The position numbers and the translations under genes were made by a program. This document shows positions 1 to 10,900 of a stretch of 64,000 nucleotides of DNA, piece by piece (position 1 is the stretch's first letter; each line of letters opens with the position of its first letter). Where the stretch lies: assembly GCF_035083965.1 (NCBI RefSeq), contig NC_089731.1, positions 8,283,501 through 8,347,500 of the forward strand. The letters are read 5' to 3'. A model generated the notes under the pieces. That model worked only from the letters and a program-made list of their open reading frames with translations, had not been told where the DNA came from and did not search any database. This DNA is from Branchiostoma lanceolatum (taxonomy: Eukaryota > Chordata > Leptocardii > Amphioxiformes > Branchiostomatidae).

Positions 1-100
1 TAACTGGAAAAAGGAGTTTTATTGCAACCCAGGTTGCAATAAAAACTCCTTTTGCCTGTTGGATACGGTCTTTGCAACCGTTAGATCTGCTTGGAGATTA
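1..100. repeat. inverted-repeat (hairpin) element, partial
   Basis: Positions 9-30 and 33-54 form a near-perfect palindrome with a 2-nt loop; the arms contain ggagttttattgcaacc and its complement, with one extra T in the second arm. At 84-96 there is ctgcttggagatt, the same end sequence that bounds the MITE-like elements at 12384 and 61922. This is probably the right end of such an element cut by the window edge. No gene is seen here. Confidence 0.5.
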
Positions 101-1137
101 CAAGTATCTGCCATTCACAGATTTTAAGGTTTGTCGAAACTTGATAGAATTAACCGTTCGGAACTGCCCATTCCTCGACGAAAATCTTATCTCCCACTGG
201 TTGTGGCAAGAAAGACAGACGATGCTGGTAGCCAGTAACCCCGCCTATGCTAAAAACGCAAGACCACAAAAAACCAAAGAGACACGTCTGCAGCTTGCAA
301 TCTTTTATTTGCAGTTTTTCATCATGCAGAAGACGACCATACATGTTCATGTTGTTCAGGATTTGACAAGCACTGGAATATAGGTTGCGAAAATTGCAAA
401 GATTGTATGTGACGAAAACAACTTTGTTGGCGTATAATAAGTGTAATATTCGCGTCTAGTGCGCTGTTTTTACCAGACTATCATTTTACTGTTTCGATGT
501 TTCTATTTTGGAATTTGGGAAGAGATCTTTAAAACAACTAATCCTGTTTCCTTGTTAAATTATATTTTGTACACTGTTGTGGCGAATTTTCAATAAATGA
601 AACATAGCACTACGCATACTAGTAGTATGTTTTACCATTTTTGCTCCCGAATCATGCATGTTCTTCATCTTTTTCTCGAGATCTATCATTCATTCTCGCC
701 CTTGGTAGCTTACTATCGGAATATCAAACAACCAGTCTACACTTTCCACTATGCTTTCTATTTGTAAAAGGCGAATTTCGCTAAAGTCGTTGTCCTTGCG
801 GAGGAGATTGACAGCCGTCTGTGATCACGTGGCGAACACGTGATGGTCACATGGTCCTCCTGACTATCCTGCAAATACAATATTCAAGGAGACACATTTG
901 AATGAAGACCATGAAGCACCAAAATTAGATGTGTATAACCTATGGCTTCGAATTTATGATTAAAAACATGAGCCATGATGTAGATGTATAATTTGAAAGA
1001 CAGCGAAAGTTAGAAAACACACAACATTTACAAGACTTACAAAATACAACTCTTGATGGAATCCGATGTAATTCTAAACTACTATGAATATAGTGTGAGG
1101 GTTTTGGTCGTTCAAAGACAGGTTGCTGACCGGTCAA

Positions 1138-1382
1138 GCCCCCTCTCACTGGACCCGCGACGCGTTGGCGACCTCGCTGCGTCCTAGATTGAATTTGAGT
1201 TAGCCTTGACTTTACAATGGGAATACCATGCAAAACGTACAAGTATGACTACAAAAGAAACAAATCACACAAAGCGTAAAAAGATTCGTTTTTTACCGAT
1301 GAAATTCGTTTAGCGCTGTGTCAAATCGCTCGGTCGCAGCGAGGTCGCCAGCGCGTCGCGGGTCCAGTGAGAGGGGGTCTTC
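1138..1382. mobile_element. MITE-like element with GC-rich terminal inverted repeats
   Basis: About 43 bp at 1140-1182 (starting ccccctctcactggaccc) recurs as its reverse complement at 1336-1378 with few mismatches. The core between the arms is about 150 bp and has no coding potential. Such a structure fits a non-autonomous DNA transposon. It lies just downstream of the secreted-peptide gene on the minus strand. No clear target-site duplication was identified. Confidence 0.6.
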
Positions 1383-1493
1383 GCCGCCACAGCGGAAAGG
1401 AGATATTAGGCAAAAGCACGGAATTTGAAGCTTCGGTAAAATCGGACTGATGCATGGTGGAAAGAAAATGTGTAAATCATCTTGACCGTTTCA

Positions 1494-1861
1494 TCATTCA
1501 GTTTCCTCTAGCACGTCACTCAGACGGGTATCCACATCCCGATTCTCCAGCTCCCTGGCCATTTCCAGCTCCCTGGCCATCTCACGACGGGCCAGTCGAC
1601 GGTCCAACATCGCCCTGATAGATTCGGCGCCACGCTCTGAGTAAAAGAGTTTTAAATTAGGGACATTAAACATTTCTCAGCGTTTTTTGTTATTCATCTA
1701 ACATATTACTACAAGCCTTCAGTAGAGCAAAATATGTTTCTTAATCCATGAATGACTGTTTTCTTACCCATGCCTCTGCCAAGCCTAAAGTAGCTGTCAG
1801 CAGCCATCATCTGGGACGAGATGACCAGGACAACAAGAAGAAACACCAGGGTTGTCTTCAT
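1494..1861 (-). CDS. small secreted peptide or prohormone-like protein (78 aa)
   Basis: There are two coding exons on the minus strand, 1861-1768 and 1636-1494, joined in phase 1 (94 + 143 nt = 79 codons including TGA). The ATG is the first coding base after a good acceptor (tttactacag). Residues 1-20 form a typical signal peptide (MKTT, then a hydrophobic run to SSQMMA) with likely cleavage before or after Ala21. The mature start is ADSYFRLGRG, followed by an Arg/Glu-rich, cysteine-free tail with dibasic RR at 44-45 and 48-49 and a short duplicated EMAREL segment (50-61). YFRL-Gly-Arg resembles an amidation and cleavage signal, so a bioactive peptide precursor is possible. No known family was recognised. 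The gene structure is well supported by splice sites and phase; the function is not. Confidence 0.65.
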
Positions 1862-2860
1862 CTGTAGTAAAGACAAGACGAGATTTATGCTTTTGTATCT
1901 AAAGCTCACTACGTCTTGGTTACCTTCGACTCTGCCCATTTAAGGCGGGGCAGCAAGTTTGCATCGATTTCTAGCCGGTCGAAATCAAGATAATCGTTAC
2001 TTCGCCAACTACCGGGTACCACTATGTTTCTGAAGGAAGAAAACAAATTACAAATGTCAGATAAACGCTCTGATCTCTCTGAGGCCGTTCTAGTAGACAA
2101 AGAGACTCAATATTGTGACTGTAGGGCCACTGGAACTGTCCCAGTCCTAAAGGGAAAGTAAACTTCGGAAAGACCTTTGCCGTTTGCATGTCGTCTAAAT
2201 TTGACATCAGTGATGGGGTCTGCCGTCGTTCACAGATGAATAGCCGGTAACACCAACAGGCCACTTCTTGTGTGTCCAGCCCTGCCCAGGTTTGGTCTTT
2301 TTCCGGAATTCCAAACGGTCACCGTTCCTTCCAACTGGACTGACCAAAGCTGGACAGGGCTGGATGCCAGGTAAGGGCCCGGGCACATTTGCCGCACAAT
2401 CACAAACTGAAGATATTCTTGAGATAGTTGTGTCAAAGTAAATTCCTCTGTCTTCTTGCCAAAAATGCTGGTTTTGTTCAAATGTGCGACATCAAGATCG
2501 TTCCACGAACTACGACAAATTTGACCCCGCCGTACGTAATCATACAGTTCTAGCAGAATAAGACTGAAAAACTCTAATTTAATAAGAGAACACAACCAAA
2601 CGAAGAACTGTACATATATAAATGCTCGGAAAAGATCACAGTATGGGAGAAAATGGTTTGTGTCTCCACCTCCTTGGTCTCTCTACGAGAATATTTCCTC
2701 GTTCGGCGTCCTAGACCCTACTGTCTTACTTATTTACAGTATCGCGAATCAGTTTGTAAATGTCTGGTAAAATCTAATGATAAATGCCTGTGATTTTTCT
2801 TTAGCGCTTCGTCAATGGTCGTCAATGTATCGATGTCATTGCAAAAAGACTCCAGCCTAC

Positions 2861-2943
2861 CTTGATATCCGAGGATCAGGAGAAATCACCGATGAAAATG
2901 CTGTAGAAGTTCTTGAGATCAGTCGGATCTCCGTCTTTATATA
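2861..2943 (-). promoter_or_regulatory. TATA-box promoter and non-coding first exon of the secreted-peptide gene
   Basis: Read on the minus strand, a TATATAAA box lies at 2943-2936. Some 25-30 nt downstream (about 2910) transcription could begin. The sequence then runs to a splice donor, ATCAAG|GTAGGC, with its last exonic base at 2861. Joining this to the acceptor before the ATG at 1861 gives a gene with a 50-nt leader exon and a 1-kb first intron. The linkage is inferred from position and signals only; an intermediate exon ending near 1921 (GTCGAAG|GTAACC) is also possible. Confidence 0.45.
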
Positions 2944-3435
2944 GCCCTTCACTAATGGGATGTGTTTAGCTGCATTTGTAATGTTAGCAATTACGGTTCA
3001 TTTTGTATGATTTAAGTCTATCAAAAATTCTGCAGGCTCAATCATGAAGCCGATCAGCCTCCGGTCCTGGAAATCGTTGTCATCCATTCTGTACTCACCT
3101 GTTGTCTTCAGTTCCCAAACAAAATGAACTGTACAAATGAATGTATTGTAGTATAGAAATGTATACTGAAAAAAAGGACACAAGACTTAGTGTCATGTCT
3201 GTTCTTTATTAACAGCTCTCACATTTTACCAGTGACCTACTTTGAATACCTCCACCTTCATGTATCCCTTCACTAATAGGATGTGTTTACCTGCATTTGT
3301 AATGTTGGCAATTACGGTCCACTTTGCAGGATTAAAGCCGGCCCATCAATAACCATGCAGGCTCAATCTTGACAAAGAGCCGGAATCAGTATTGTGCCCA
3401 TAGTCACGGAGCCGGTTAGCTTCCGACCCTGAAAA
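2943..3435. repeat. local tandem duplication of the region upstream of the peptide gene
   Basis: The stretch at 2944-3075 (cccttcactaatgggatgtg, then gcatttgtaatgtt and caattacgg, then gcaggctcaatc) recurs at 3257-3430 with point differences and small insertions. The two copies lie about 310 bp apart in the same orientation. The first copy directly abuts the TATA box on its upstream side. Confidence 0.65.
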
Positions 3436-3436
3436 C

Positions 3437-3988
3437 TTTTGCCGTTTGTTTTCTACTTTTTCTACTTACCTGATGTCTTCTGTTCTGTACATGTAATACG
3501 ATGATACGGACAAGTGGCAGTATTGTAGTAAACTGAATGAAATAATGCTCTATCTGTTCTTCCATGCCATTTTTGGGGGGTCGGGGGTATTCAGTGCTAG
3601 CTCCGTCTTCATTTCTGAGAAGCCCGCATGTAGCCACGAACTGATTTTATAACATCCGGCTTCCGACAATTTTGAACGGTATTATCGAGACAAATGTGAA
3701 TGTCCTGACATTACAGGAGATCAGCAATGTTAAAAGCCCCCCCCCCCATTTACCAGTGACCTAGTTTTTGTACTTCCTGTTTTCTTAAGTTTAACTTTCA
3801 TTTTCGACTTTTATCATCTTAACATATCATAGATATGTTCCTCTTGTTGTCATAAGGCTGCAGCAAAGTTCTTTCCGGTCCAATCCTAGATGTTTTCTAC
3901 CAATTTCTAAAATCCAGCAATTACGATCTCTATGCGAGGCAAACTTCAGTTATGGTGACCTACAGTACTGTAGCCTACGGGCGTGCCA

Positions 3989-3990
<2 letters not shown>
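3437..3990. other. intergenic, no gene seen
   Basis: The sequence is AT-rich with a C9 run at 3738-3748. No ORF with codon bias or splice-compatible coding segment was found. Confidence 0.5.
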
Positions 3991-4076
<86 letters not shown>

Positions 4077-4124
4077 ATGTGTGCGTGTGTGTGCGCGCGC
4101 GCGTGTGTGTGTGTGTGTGTACAT

Positions 4125-4161
<37 letters not shown>

Positions 4162-4200
4162 CGCGCGCGCGCTCACGTGTGTGTCTGTACGCGCGCACAC
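3991..4200. repeat. (GT)n microsatellite, compound with GC steps
   Basis: A pure GT run of 42 units (3991-4074) is followed by interrupted GT/GC tracts with tacatgtg spacers up to 4200. Alternating purine-pyrimidine tracts of this kind can adopt Z-DNA. All ORFs here are artefacts of the repeat. Confidence 0.95.
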
Positions 4201-5160
4201 AAACCGTGACGCGCGCGCCCGTGCTTGTCACTACGTGTACGTATTTATGTATGCGAGTATGAAGATGTCGCTGCATTTCTTACTCATTCCAGTGTTAGTC
4301 TAGTGCCCAGAAGTGTATTGACTGTCGATAGCAACTGTCAGTTCGGGAATGTCAGCTTAGAATAATACACTTTGGGGGTTGCTATAAAGATATTTGTGTT
4401 CCGTCGCTTTGTTGAAGAAAGAACTGACACGTGTGAGACAAATCCAACCAGAGTAATAAAGGCTAAACAGAGGCCTTGTCACTTTTCGGTCAATAGATGT
4501 GGACGCCGTTACATGTGTTCTTAAGTATTCAATAGACGATATTGAAGGATGCACATTATACACAAGCATGTACGCTGAAATAGGAAAAATATGTAGGGTT
4601 CGAAGTGACCCAGAATTGTTGGCTCTGTTATCTCACTTACAGAAGTAACAATAAACTTGAATATTGTTGACTTCTCATGTTTTATCTGCATAAATGTTTT
4701 CAGAAATTCAAAAATGAGATATCTAAGTTTTTTCATACTTTTATACCTCCTTTTTATATCACGTATACGAAGAAATATCATTGACTCGTACGGTAGTAGA
4801 AAACAACTTTTCGGCAAATTCAACGAAAAAAATCATACGGTAATAAATTCTAAACTTTAATACGTGTGTGCGTGTGTGTGTGCAAGTCGGTGTCCAAACT
4901 AAAACGTAAAGAGAAGTAATGTGAATTTGAGACGCACTGGGCCGCAAATAGGCTTTGATTCAACTGACCGAAACGTCTGCATTGATTGAAGTCACCCTAT
5001 TCTCACGTCTATCTTTCTCTTTGCCGAGTTGTCACCGTACGTAGCAACATAAACAAACATTTGCTGCGTCTAGGATACGAGATCATTATAACGTACACTA
5101 GACTCACAACATTTGTACAGTTATATGAGCCGAAGAGTGAGGGAACCGACGCATTTTCTC
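4201..5160. other. intergenic, no gene seen
   Basis: AT-rich sequence upstream of the LITAF-domain gene. A short GT tract is present at 4865-4881. No coding segment is supported. The promoter of the LITAF-domain gene may lie here, since an acceptor (tctcttgcag, ending 5166) implies a non-coding exon further upstream that could not be placed. Confidence 0.4.
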
Positions 5161-5200
5161 TTGCAGTTTACGGTGTTATTTTATCAAAGTTACCCCCAAA

Positions 5201-6598
5201 ATGTCCGAGAAGGTGGCCCCTGCAGCCGAGGACTGGCAGCAGCCTCCACCCTCGTATCCTACACAAGCTGCCCAGCCGGGCTACCAACAACAGTACCCCC
5301 CTCCCCCGTCTGCGGTAAGTTACTGGGTTACCTACTAAAAGAGACATACGGGCAAGAAACAATAGTGGGTGGTGGGTACAATTTTAAAAAGAGAGTGATT
5401 TGAAGAAAAATCGTGAAAGACGAAACGAGAAAGGAACTGTTAGCGTGAAAAAATGCAACATTTTCACATGTCATTGAATTTGTAAAGCGAGACGGTCAAA
5501 TTCAGTTTTTAACTAAATCCGGATAGAAACGGTCAATGTGACAAGAATCCTTTTTTTCTAGATGTACTTGCCATCAGACAACAAGGGTATAATAAGTGTT
5601 TATCATCCAAGCAAAAATCCAATAAGTAAAACATGTTACAAATATTGCTTTATAGCACTAGTGACAGCGTAGCATTCTAAATTCTTCTGCAAATAGTAGA
5701 GGTTGGAGAATAAGTCAATTTTGGTTCCTTTTTTTATTTTCAGAGCTATCAACAACCTCCAACCGTTGGAGCTGTGCAATCCACCACTACTGTTGTCGGT
5801 AAGTCCGAGGTCTTATTTTCATGCCACCATCTACTATATTTTTTGCCTAACTCTGCCTTATACTTCACATATACTGTTCCTTTCTTGTAATCTTTCAGAA
5901 CTACATAAGGGACCTTGAGTATAATCACTGGGCTGTCTGTACAATGTCGGGTCTCGCTACGGCTCGCATTTTGTGTTCAAGCACACTGGGACTCCCTGCC
6001 CTACTCTTTAAGTGTTTTGGTTTCTTTTACATCATGGCAGAAGTTTAACGCCGTAAGTTCCCTCATACCATAGAGTCGTTGGCTTTACGTCCCAATCCGA
6101 AAGGACGATGCGACTTTTTTCCAGACGTTTTATGTGTTTGCATTTGTCAGTTCCCCAGCCTGGAGCAGTAGTAGTGAGCGTCAATCCGACGACCCGCAGC
6201 AGCCAGCCCGTCCGACTCACGTGCCCCTCCTGCCGACAGGACGTCCTGACCACCGTGAAGCATGAGGTCGGCATGTTCACTTGGCTCATGGTCGGCGCCG
6301 TTTTCCTCTTTGGGTGAGTGTTGAAATTATGTATGAATTATAAAGTAAAGTGGATTCATTCCTCAAGCTAACCGACATCTTTCCCACTGCAGTCATCCCT
6401 CAGTAAGACATACCTTGAGGTTGCCCACTACTTAGCCTGGTGAAATCATGTATTGTTATCGTGATTGTGGAATAGCAGTTGCAGACGGATACCAAATTTG
6501 ATAGCTGCTAACGCTAAATGGAAACATATGGTTTGCAGAAATTACGTGCTTTATTTATATATATATACATACATACATACATACATACATACATACAT

Positions 6599-6659
<61 letters not shown>

Positions 6660-6975
6660 TGAAACAGCAAGAAAACCTGCTGCCCTCTGTACCACTAGTA
6701 TAGGCACTAGGAGGGTCTGAACTAAGGAACAAACTAAAGTTCTAACTTGCCAAAGATTTACTTGCCAACTGATGAAAACACCTGAGAAGTACACGGTATA
6801 TAGAGATAAAGTACAACGATTCTAATGTTTTTGTCGTTTATTTTCTAGGTTTGCGTTTCCGCTAGTGTGGCTGGGGTGCTGCTTCATCCCGCTGTGCATC
6901 AGAGACTTTAAGGACGCCAAACACACCTGTCCGAACTGTAACACTCACCTGGGCACCCACAAGAGGGGCAACTGA
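5201..6975 (+). CDS. LITAF: LITAF-domain protein (LITAF/CDIP1 family), 152 aa
   Basis: Four exons, 5201-5314, 5744-5798, 6151-6313 and 6849-6975, join to 153 codons with consistent phases. The N-terminal half is rich in Pro, Gln and Tyr and contains PPSY (residues 16-19), a PPxY motif of the kind bound by NEDD4-type WW domains. The LITAF domain occupies about 79-148: CPSC (81-84), a hydrophobic segment of about 35 residues, then HTCPNC (136-141). The two CxxC knuckles bind one zinc, and the hydrophobic segment inserts monotopically into the cytosolic face of late endosomal or lysosomal membranes, where the family acts in endosomal sorting. Length matches vertebrate LITAF (about 160 aa). The symbol is given at family level; LITAF versus CDIP1 orthology cannot be settled here. 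Intron 3 carries a CATA/CA microsatellite. Confidence 0.93.
6556..6656. repeat. (CATA)n/(CA)n compound microsatellite
   Basis: A TA tract, about twelve CATA units and about twenty CA units run in series within intron 3 of the LITAF-domain gene. ORFs here on both strands are repeat artefacts. Confidence 0.95.
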
Positions 6976-7994
6976 ACAGTCTTGAAAATATATCTTACAA
7001 CACATGATGTCGTCCGACGGTTGAAAAGTTAAACTCTTTCAAGCATAAATCGATGTTGACGAACACTGTACTCATATTGAGTTATGTCATGATTACTTTT
7101 CGAGTTCTTCGCGCCATTTATTGATTTATGGGCACTGACGCTTGTGTGTTGTGCTCTGACAATGAAAATGCACAATTTGTCTTTTTTCTTCGAATACTTT
7201 GTTGTATGTCAAGGTAATGGCGATAGCTCCGATCATAAAGAAATGAACCCTTGAAACGAGGTACAGTTATATTTCCTACAAATATCAAATATATGAACTT
7301 TGACATAACCCAGCCTGTATGCTTCGTCCTCACGTCTTATCATTAATCAACATTGTCCACATTTCGTTACAGGTCATCAGCTCTTTACAGTGTTCACTTA
7401 TTGAGCATCACAACTAAACAGTACCGACAAAAGCATAACCTCCTTGGTCCTGGTGAAGTAGTGTAGTTAGACTCAACAGCACATCTTTAAAGCCGGCACT
7501 CAATGCTCACTGCAAGCGTTAGGTCTGATTTCAAGGTGAACCCTTTTATGTGAAAGGTCACACCCGAACGGTGCCTTACAAAAGGTCACTGGAGGACAAA
7601 TTATCTTTAAGTACTAACCGAACCAGTAACTGACAACACCACTCGCCAAGTGATGCATTAAGGAACGACCCACCTTAACTTTGTTTACAGGGGCGTTCAG
7701 AAATCTGGGCACGATTGCAAACATCGTTGTCAGTCCTTTATTCTATCAAAGTCGCCATTTCGCGTTCTGTTCTACTTTAAAGTAATGGTTTAAGAGGTAA
7801 TGGTTTATGGAAGTGTTTTAAGAATATGCCAAAATTAATCATGTTTACATAACGCCTTTATCAAATGGATTAATCCATGTCCAAGGTGTCTAAATCAGAT
7901 TAAGGTTGGTAAGATCTTTGTTCCCACCTTACGCTACAAGGATTCATAACAACAACGTCCAAACTGCTAACTAGAGTGTCTCAAATCCTGTAAA
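6976..7994. other. LITAF-gene 3' UTR and intergenic DNA before the dipeptidase gene
   Basis: No coding exon was found. A cataaa at 7236 could be a weak polyadenylation signal. The region up to 7994 should contain the 5' UTR and promoter for dipeptidase first exon 1a; no TATA box was recognised. Confidence 0.4.
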
Positions 7995-10900
7995 ATGGCG
8001 GGAAGCGACGTTTGGTATTCTACACCAGGAGGCACACGGTTTGTGCAGTCGAGCAACCGCAACATGCTGTTCATCGGGCTCGGGTTCCTGCTACTTGCCG
8101 TGGTGGTTGTCGCCATCGCCGTGCCCCTGGCGCTGAGACACAGGCGGGACAACAACATGGACAAGGCGAGCCGGCTCATGTCTGAGGTCCCGCTGGTCGA
8201 TGGGTAGGGAAATTTTAACTTCACTGACTGACTGACTGACTGACTGACTGACTGACTGACTGACTGACTGACTGACTGACTGACTGACTGACTGACTGAC
8301 TGACTGACTGACTGACTGACTGACTGACTGACTGACACTCACTCACTATTTACTCACTATTCACTCACTCACTCACTCTAACCTCGAACCTTTGTAAATC
8401 GCACTGTCTAGTGAGGTTGCCTCTACTACAGTATTTGGTGACAGAGAATCTATGCTATGGTTCAAGAAGAGGTGATTTGATAATCTTCAAGCGGATTGGT
8501 TGGAGCGAAAGTCGACACATGTTTCTAACAGTACCACTGCTTCTATGTGTTAGAAAAAGGGCCTAAGCTGTATGAGGAACATGCGCTGTGGATTTTTTTT
8601 TTACTATCATGATGTCAACGGTTGTAATTAACTACTTACCTCGAAATTCATACGCAAAAGTGAAAAGAGAGCGTTTGTAACATTGTGATACTGCTAGCGA
8701 TTTAGGTTCGTTAAGACGTCTTGATCCTACGCTGAGGAAAATAATCCAACAGGGTGTAGCCCTCGCTCTCAAACCGCTCGACACAAAAGAATCATGGAGT
8801 CAGAAAAACAGACACACAGGTACCAACACCCTGACGTGCTACGTGAGCTGACGACTAATTATACAAGTTCAGTAAGTGAGAGGTTTACTGACAGGTGGTA
8901 TTGTTGTACTGCAGGATCAAGTTCCCTTCCGAACACAGCCGGCGTCTTTTAGGGCAGACGTCGACGCAGTGACTGCTTTCCATAGGAGATTATGGAATAA
9001 TACACCAAAACAAGGCTTTATACAATGTATGAATGAATGAAAGATCTTTATTGTAAGTTTATGCTCTTACGGTCTAAGTACAGGTCATGGTGATATAGAA
9101 GTATAATTGCAGTGACATTTATAAAACTACTAACCCAAACTTCAATCCTAAAGACTCTGATCCACCTGAAAGCCAAGAAGGTCTATTTTATAAAGATGGA
9201 AAGAAAAAAAAAGGCATATTAACCAGCTCAAACTCCAAGAAAAGCTAATACGATGGTAATTGTCCAGCTGTGACCCTTTCGGGCTCCAGGCTTTGGGAAG
9301 GAGTGCCGAGTAACGAGGGAAAGGGACATGTATACTGTGTGAAAAACGTAAGTTTAGTTTGATAGTTAGAGTCTTTGCCACACCTTTTGGTGTAAATAGT
9401 GGTGCCAATCACAGCCCGTGCGCAAGGACTACAATAGTAGCTAGTCCAGTGGCAGTGTTGTGTTCAACTACCTAGCCGCGGCGACTGTTGGGGGGCTTGT
9501 TTTACTTGCAGTCTTATACATTAGCCCGTACAGGCTAATGTATAAGACTGCAAGTAAAACAAGCCCTCCAATAGTCGCCGCGGCTATCAACTACCATACT
9601 CTTTCTCATGAGTCGGTTAAAAGAAATCATTATGTAACGTTACCATCGTTTAGGTCCATACAAACATTCTAAAGATGAGTTGACGTTTGAAAAACATGCC
9701 GGGCACCATTCTTTTAACGTGTGCGTATGGAGTTAATTGGCCTACAAAATCCACATGGAAAATGCAAACAATTAGGGACGTTATCTTAATCTATACGGTA
9801 GGTCCCCTTTCCAATACTGAGACGGCGATCGCTGAGCGACCGCACAGCGACCAAGGTTGGATTTGTGTGACCCTTGGTGTCATAGTTGGAATATGATACA
9901 AGATACAAAGGCATTAGATTTATCTATTTTATCTATTCATCTTTAGGGTAGTCCCTTCAGTTAATTCAATAACTGATTTCCAAGGGAGCCCTTGACATTA
10001 CAAATGATAAATAGAGGTCATAACATAAAATAATGATAAACGTAGGAATAATACAGAACAAACTCGGTATGGCAAACAATAGCACTGAAATCATCAAACA
10101 AAAGTAAACAAATGATGTTGAGAGGGTCAGAGGTCATAGCAGTAACATGGGACTGACTGATAATTGACAACAAAACATAAAACGAAAAGAAATCTGTTCT
10201 TCATCTATGGAATTCGTTGAGTGATCTGTCAAATCTTTGGTCGCTCCGCGGTCGCAGCGAGGTCGCCTCCTCTAGTGGAAAAGCCCCTGTCACACTTGTG
10301 CGTATAGCCGTTGCGTGTGAGTTGCGCATTGACGTTTTTTCCATACGCCACCGTGCGCACAATACGCATCTCACATGCATATCAATCCATTTGTGTAAAT
10401 TTTATGTACGCCGGCATACGCACAATACGGCCCAGTAGGCATGATAGTTTGGGGTATGAACGAAATTACGCTAATACGCAAGGCATATGTTATAGATATT
10501 TCGATTATTTTGATGTATGTGTGAGGCACATCCAACATATATGAATAATGAAATGTGAGTCACACATTCGTCAAAATAATTAAAAAAATCCACAGCTGTA
10601 GTGCGTACGACTGCGTATTGAATTTTGTCCACACGCACTTCACGCGCGACGGGTACACGCTCAAGTGTCACAGAGCCCAAAGGTTGCCCCCACACGGGAA
10701 TATGTATACCGCCATGGCCAATATTTGTAGACCTACGATAAAAGGTCAAAGAAGGTCGAGTAAATATGTTGGAAACTTGCCGGTCATGCTGAGGTCCCAT
10801 GTTACCCCGGTCCGCCTTTTTACCGAAATACACACGGAATAACACAAAAAGAAATCATCTCTCAGTATTTTCAAGTGAATTCTTGTTCCCACGGCTATAT

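Noticed and set aside
72..383. 103-codon plus-strand ORF at the left edge
   Set aside because: No family resemblance, and it overlaps a repeat end; no splice or codon evidence.
3946..4303. Overlapping ORFs on both strands rich in Val/Cys or Thr/His
   Set aside because: They are translations of the GT microsatellite.
7967..8342. Minus-strand ORFs with Val-Ser-Gln-Ser repeats
   Set aside because: They come from the (ACTG)n microsatellite plus the antisense of dipeptidase exon 1a.
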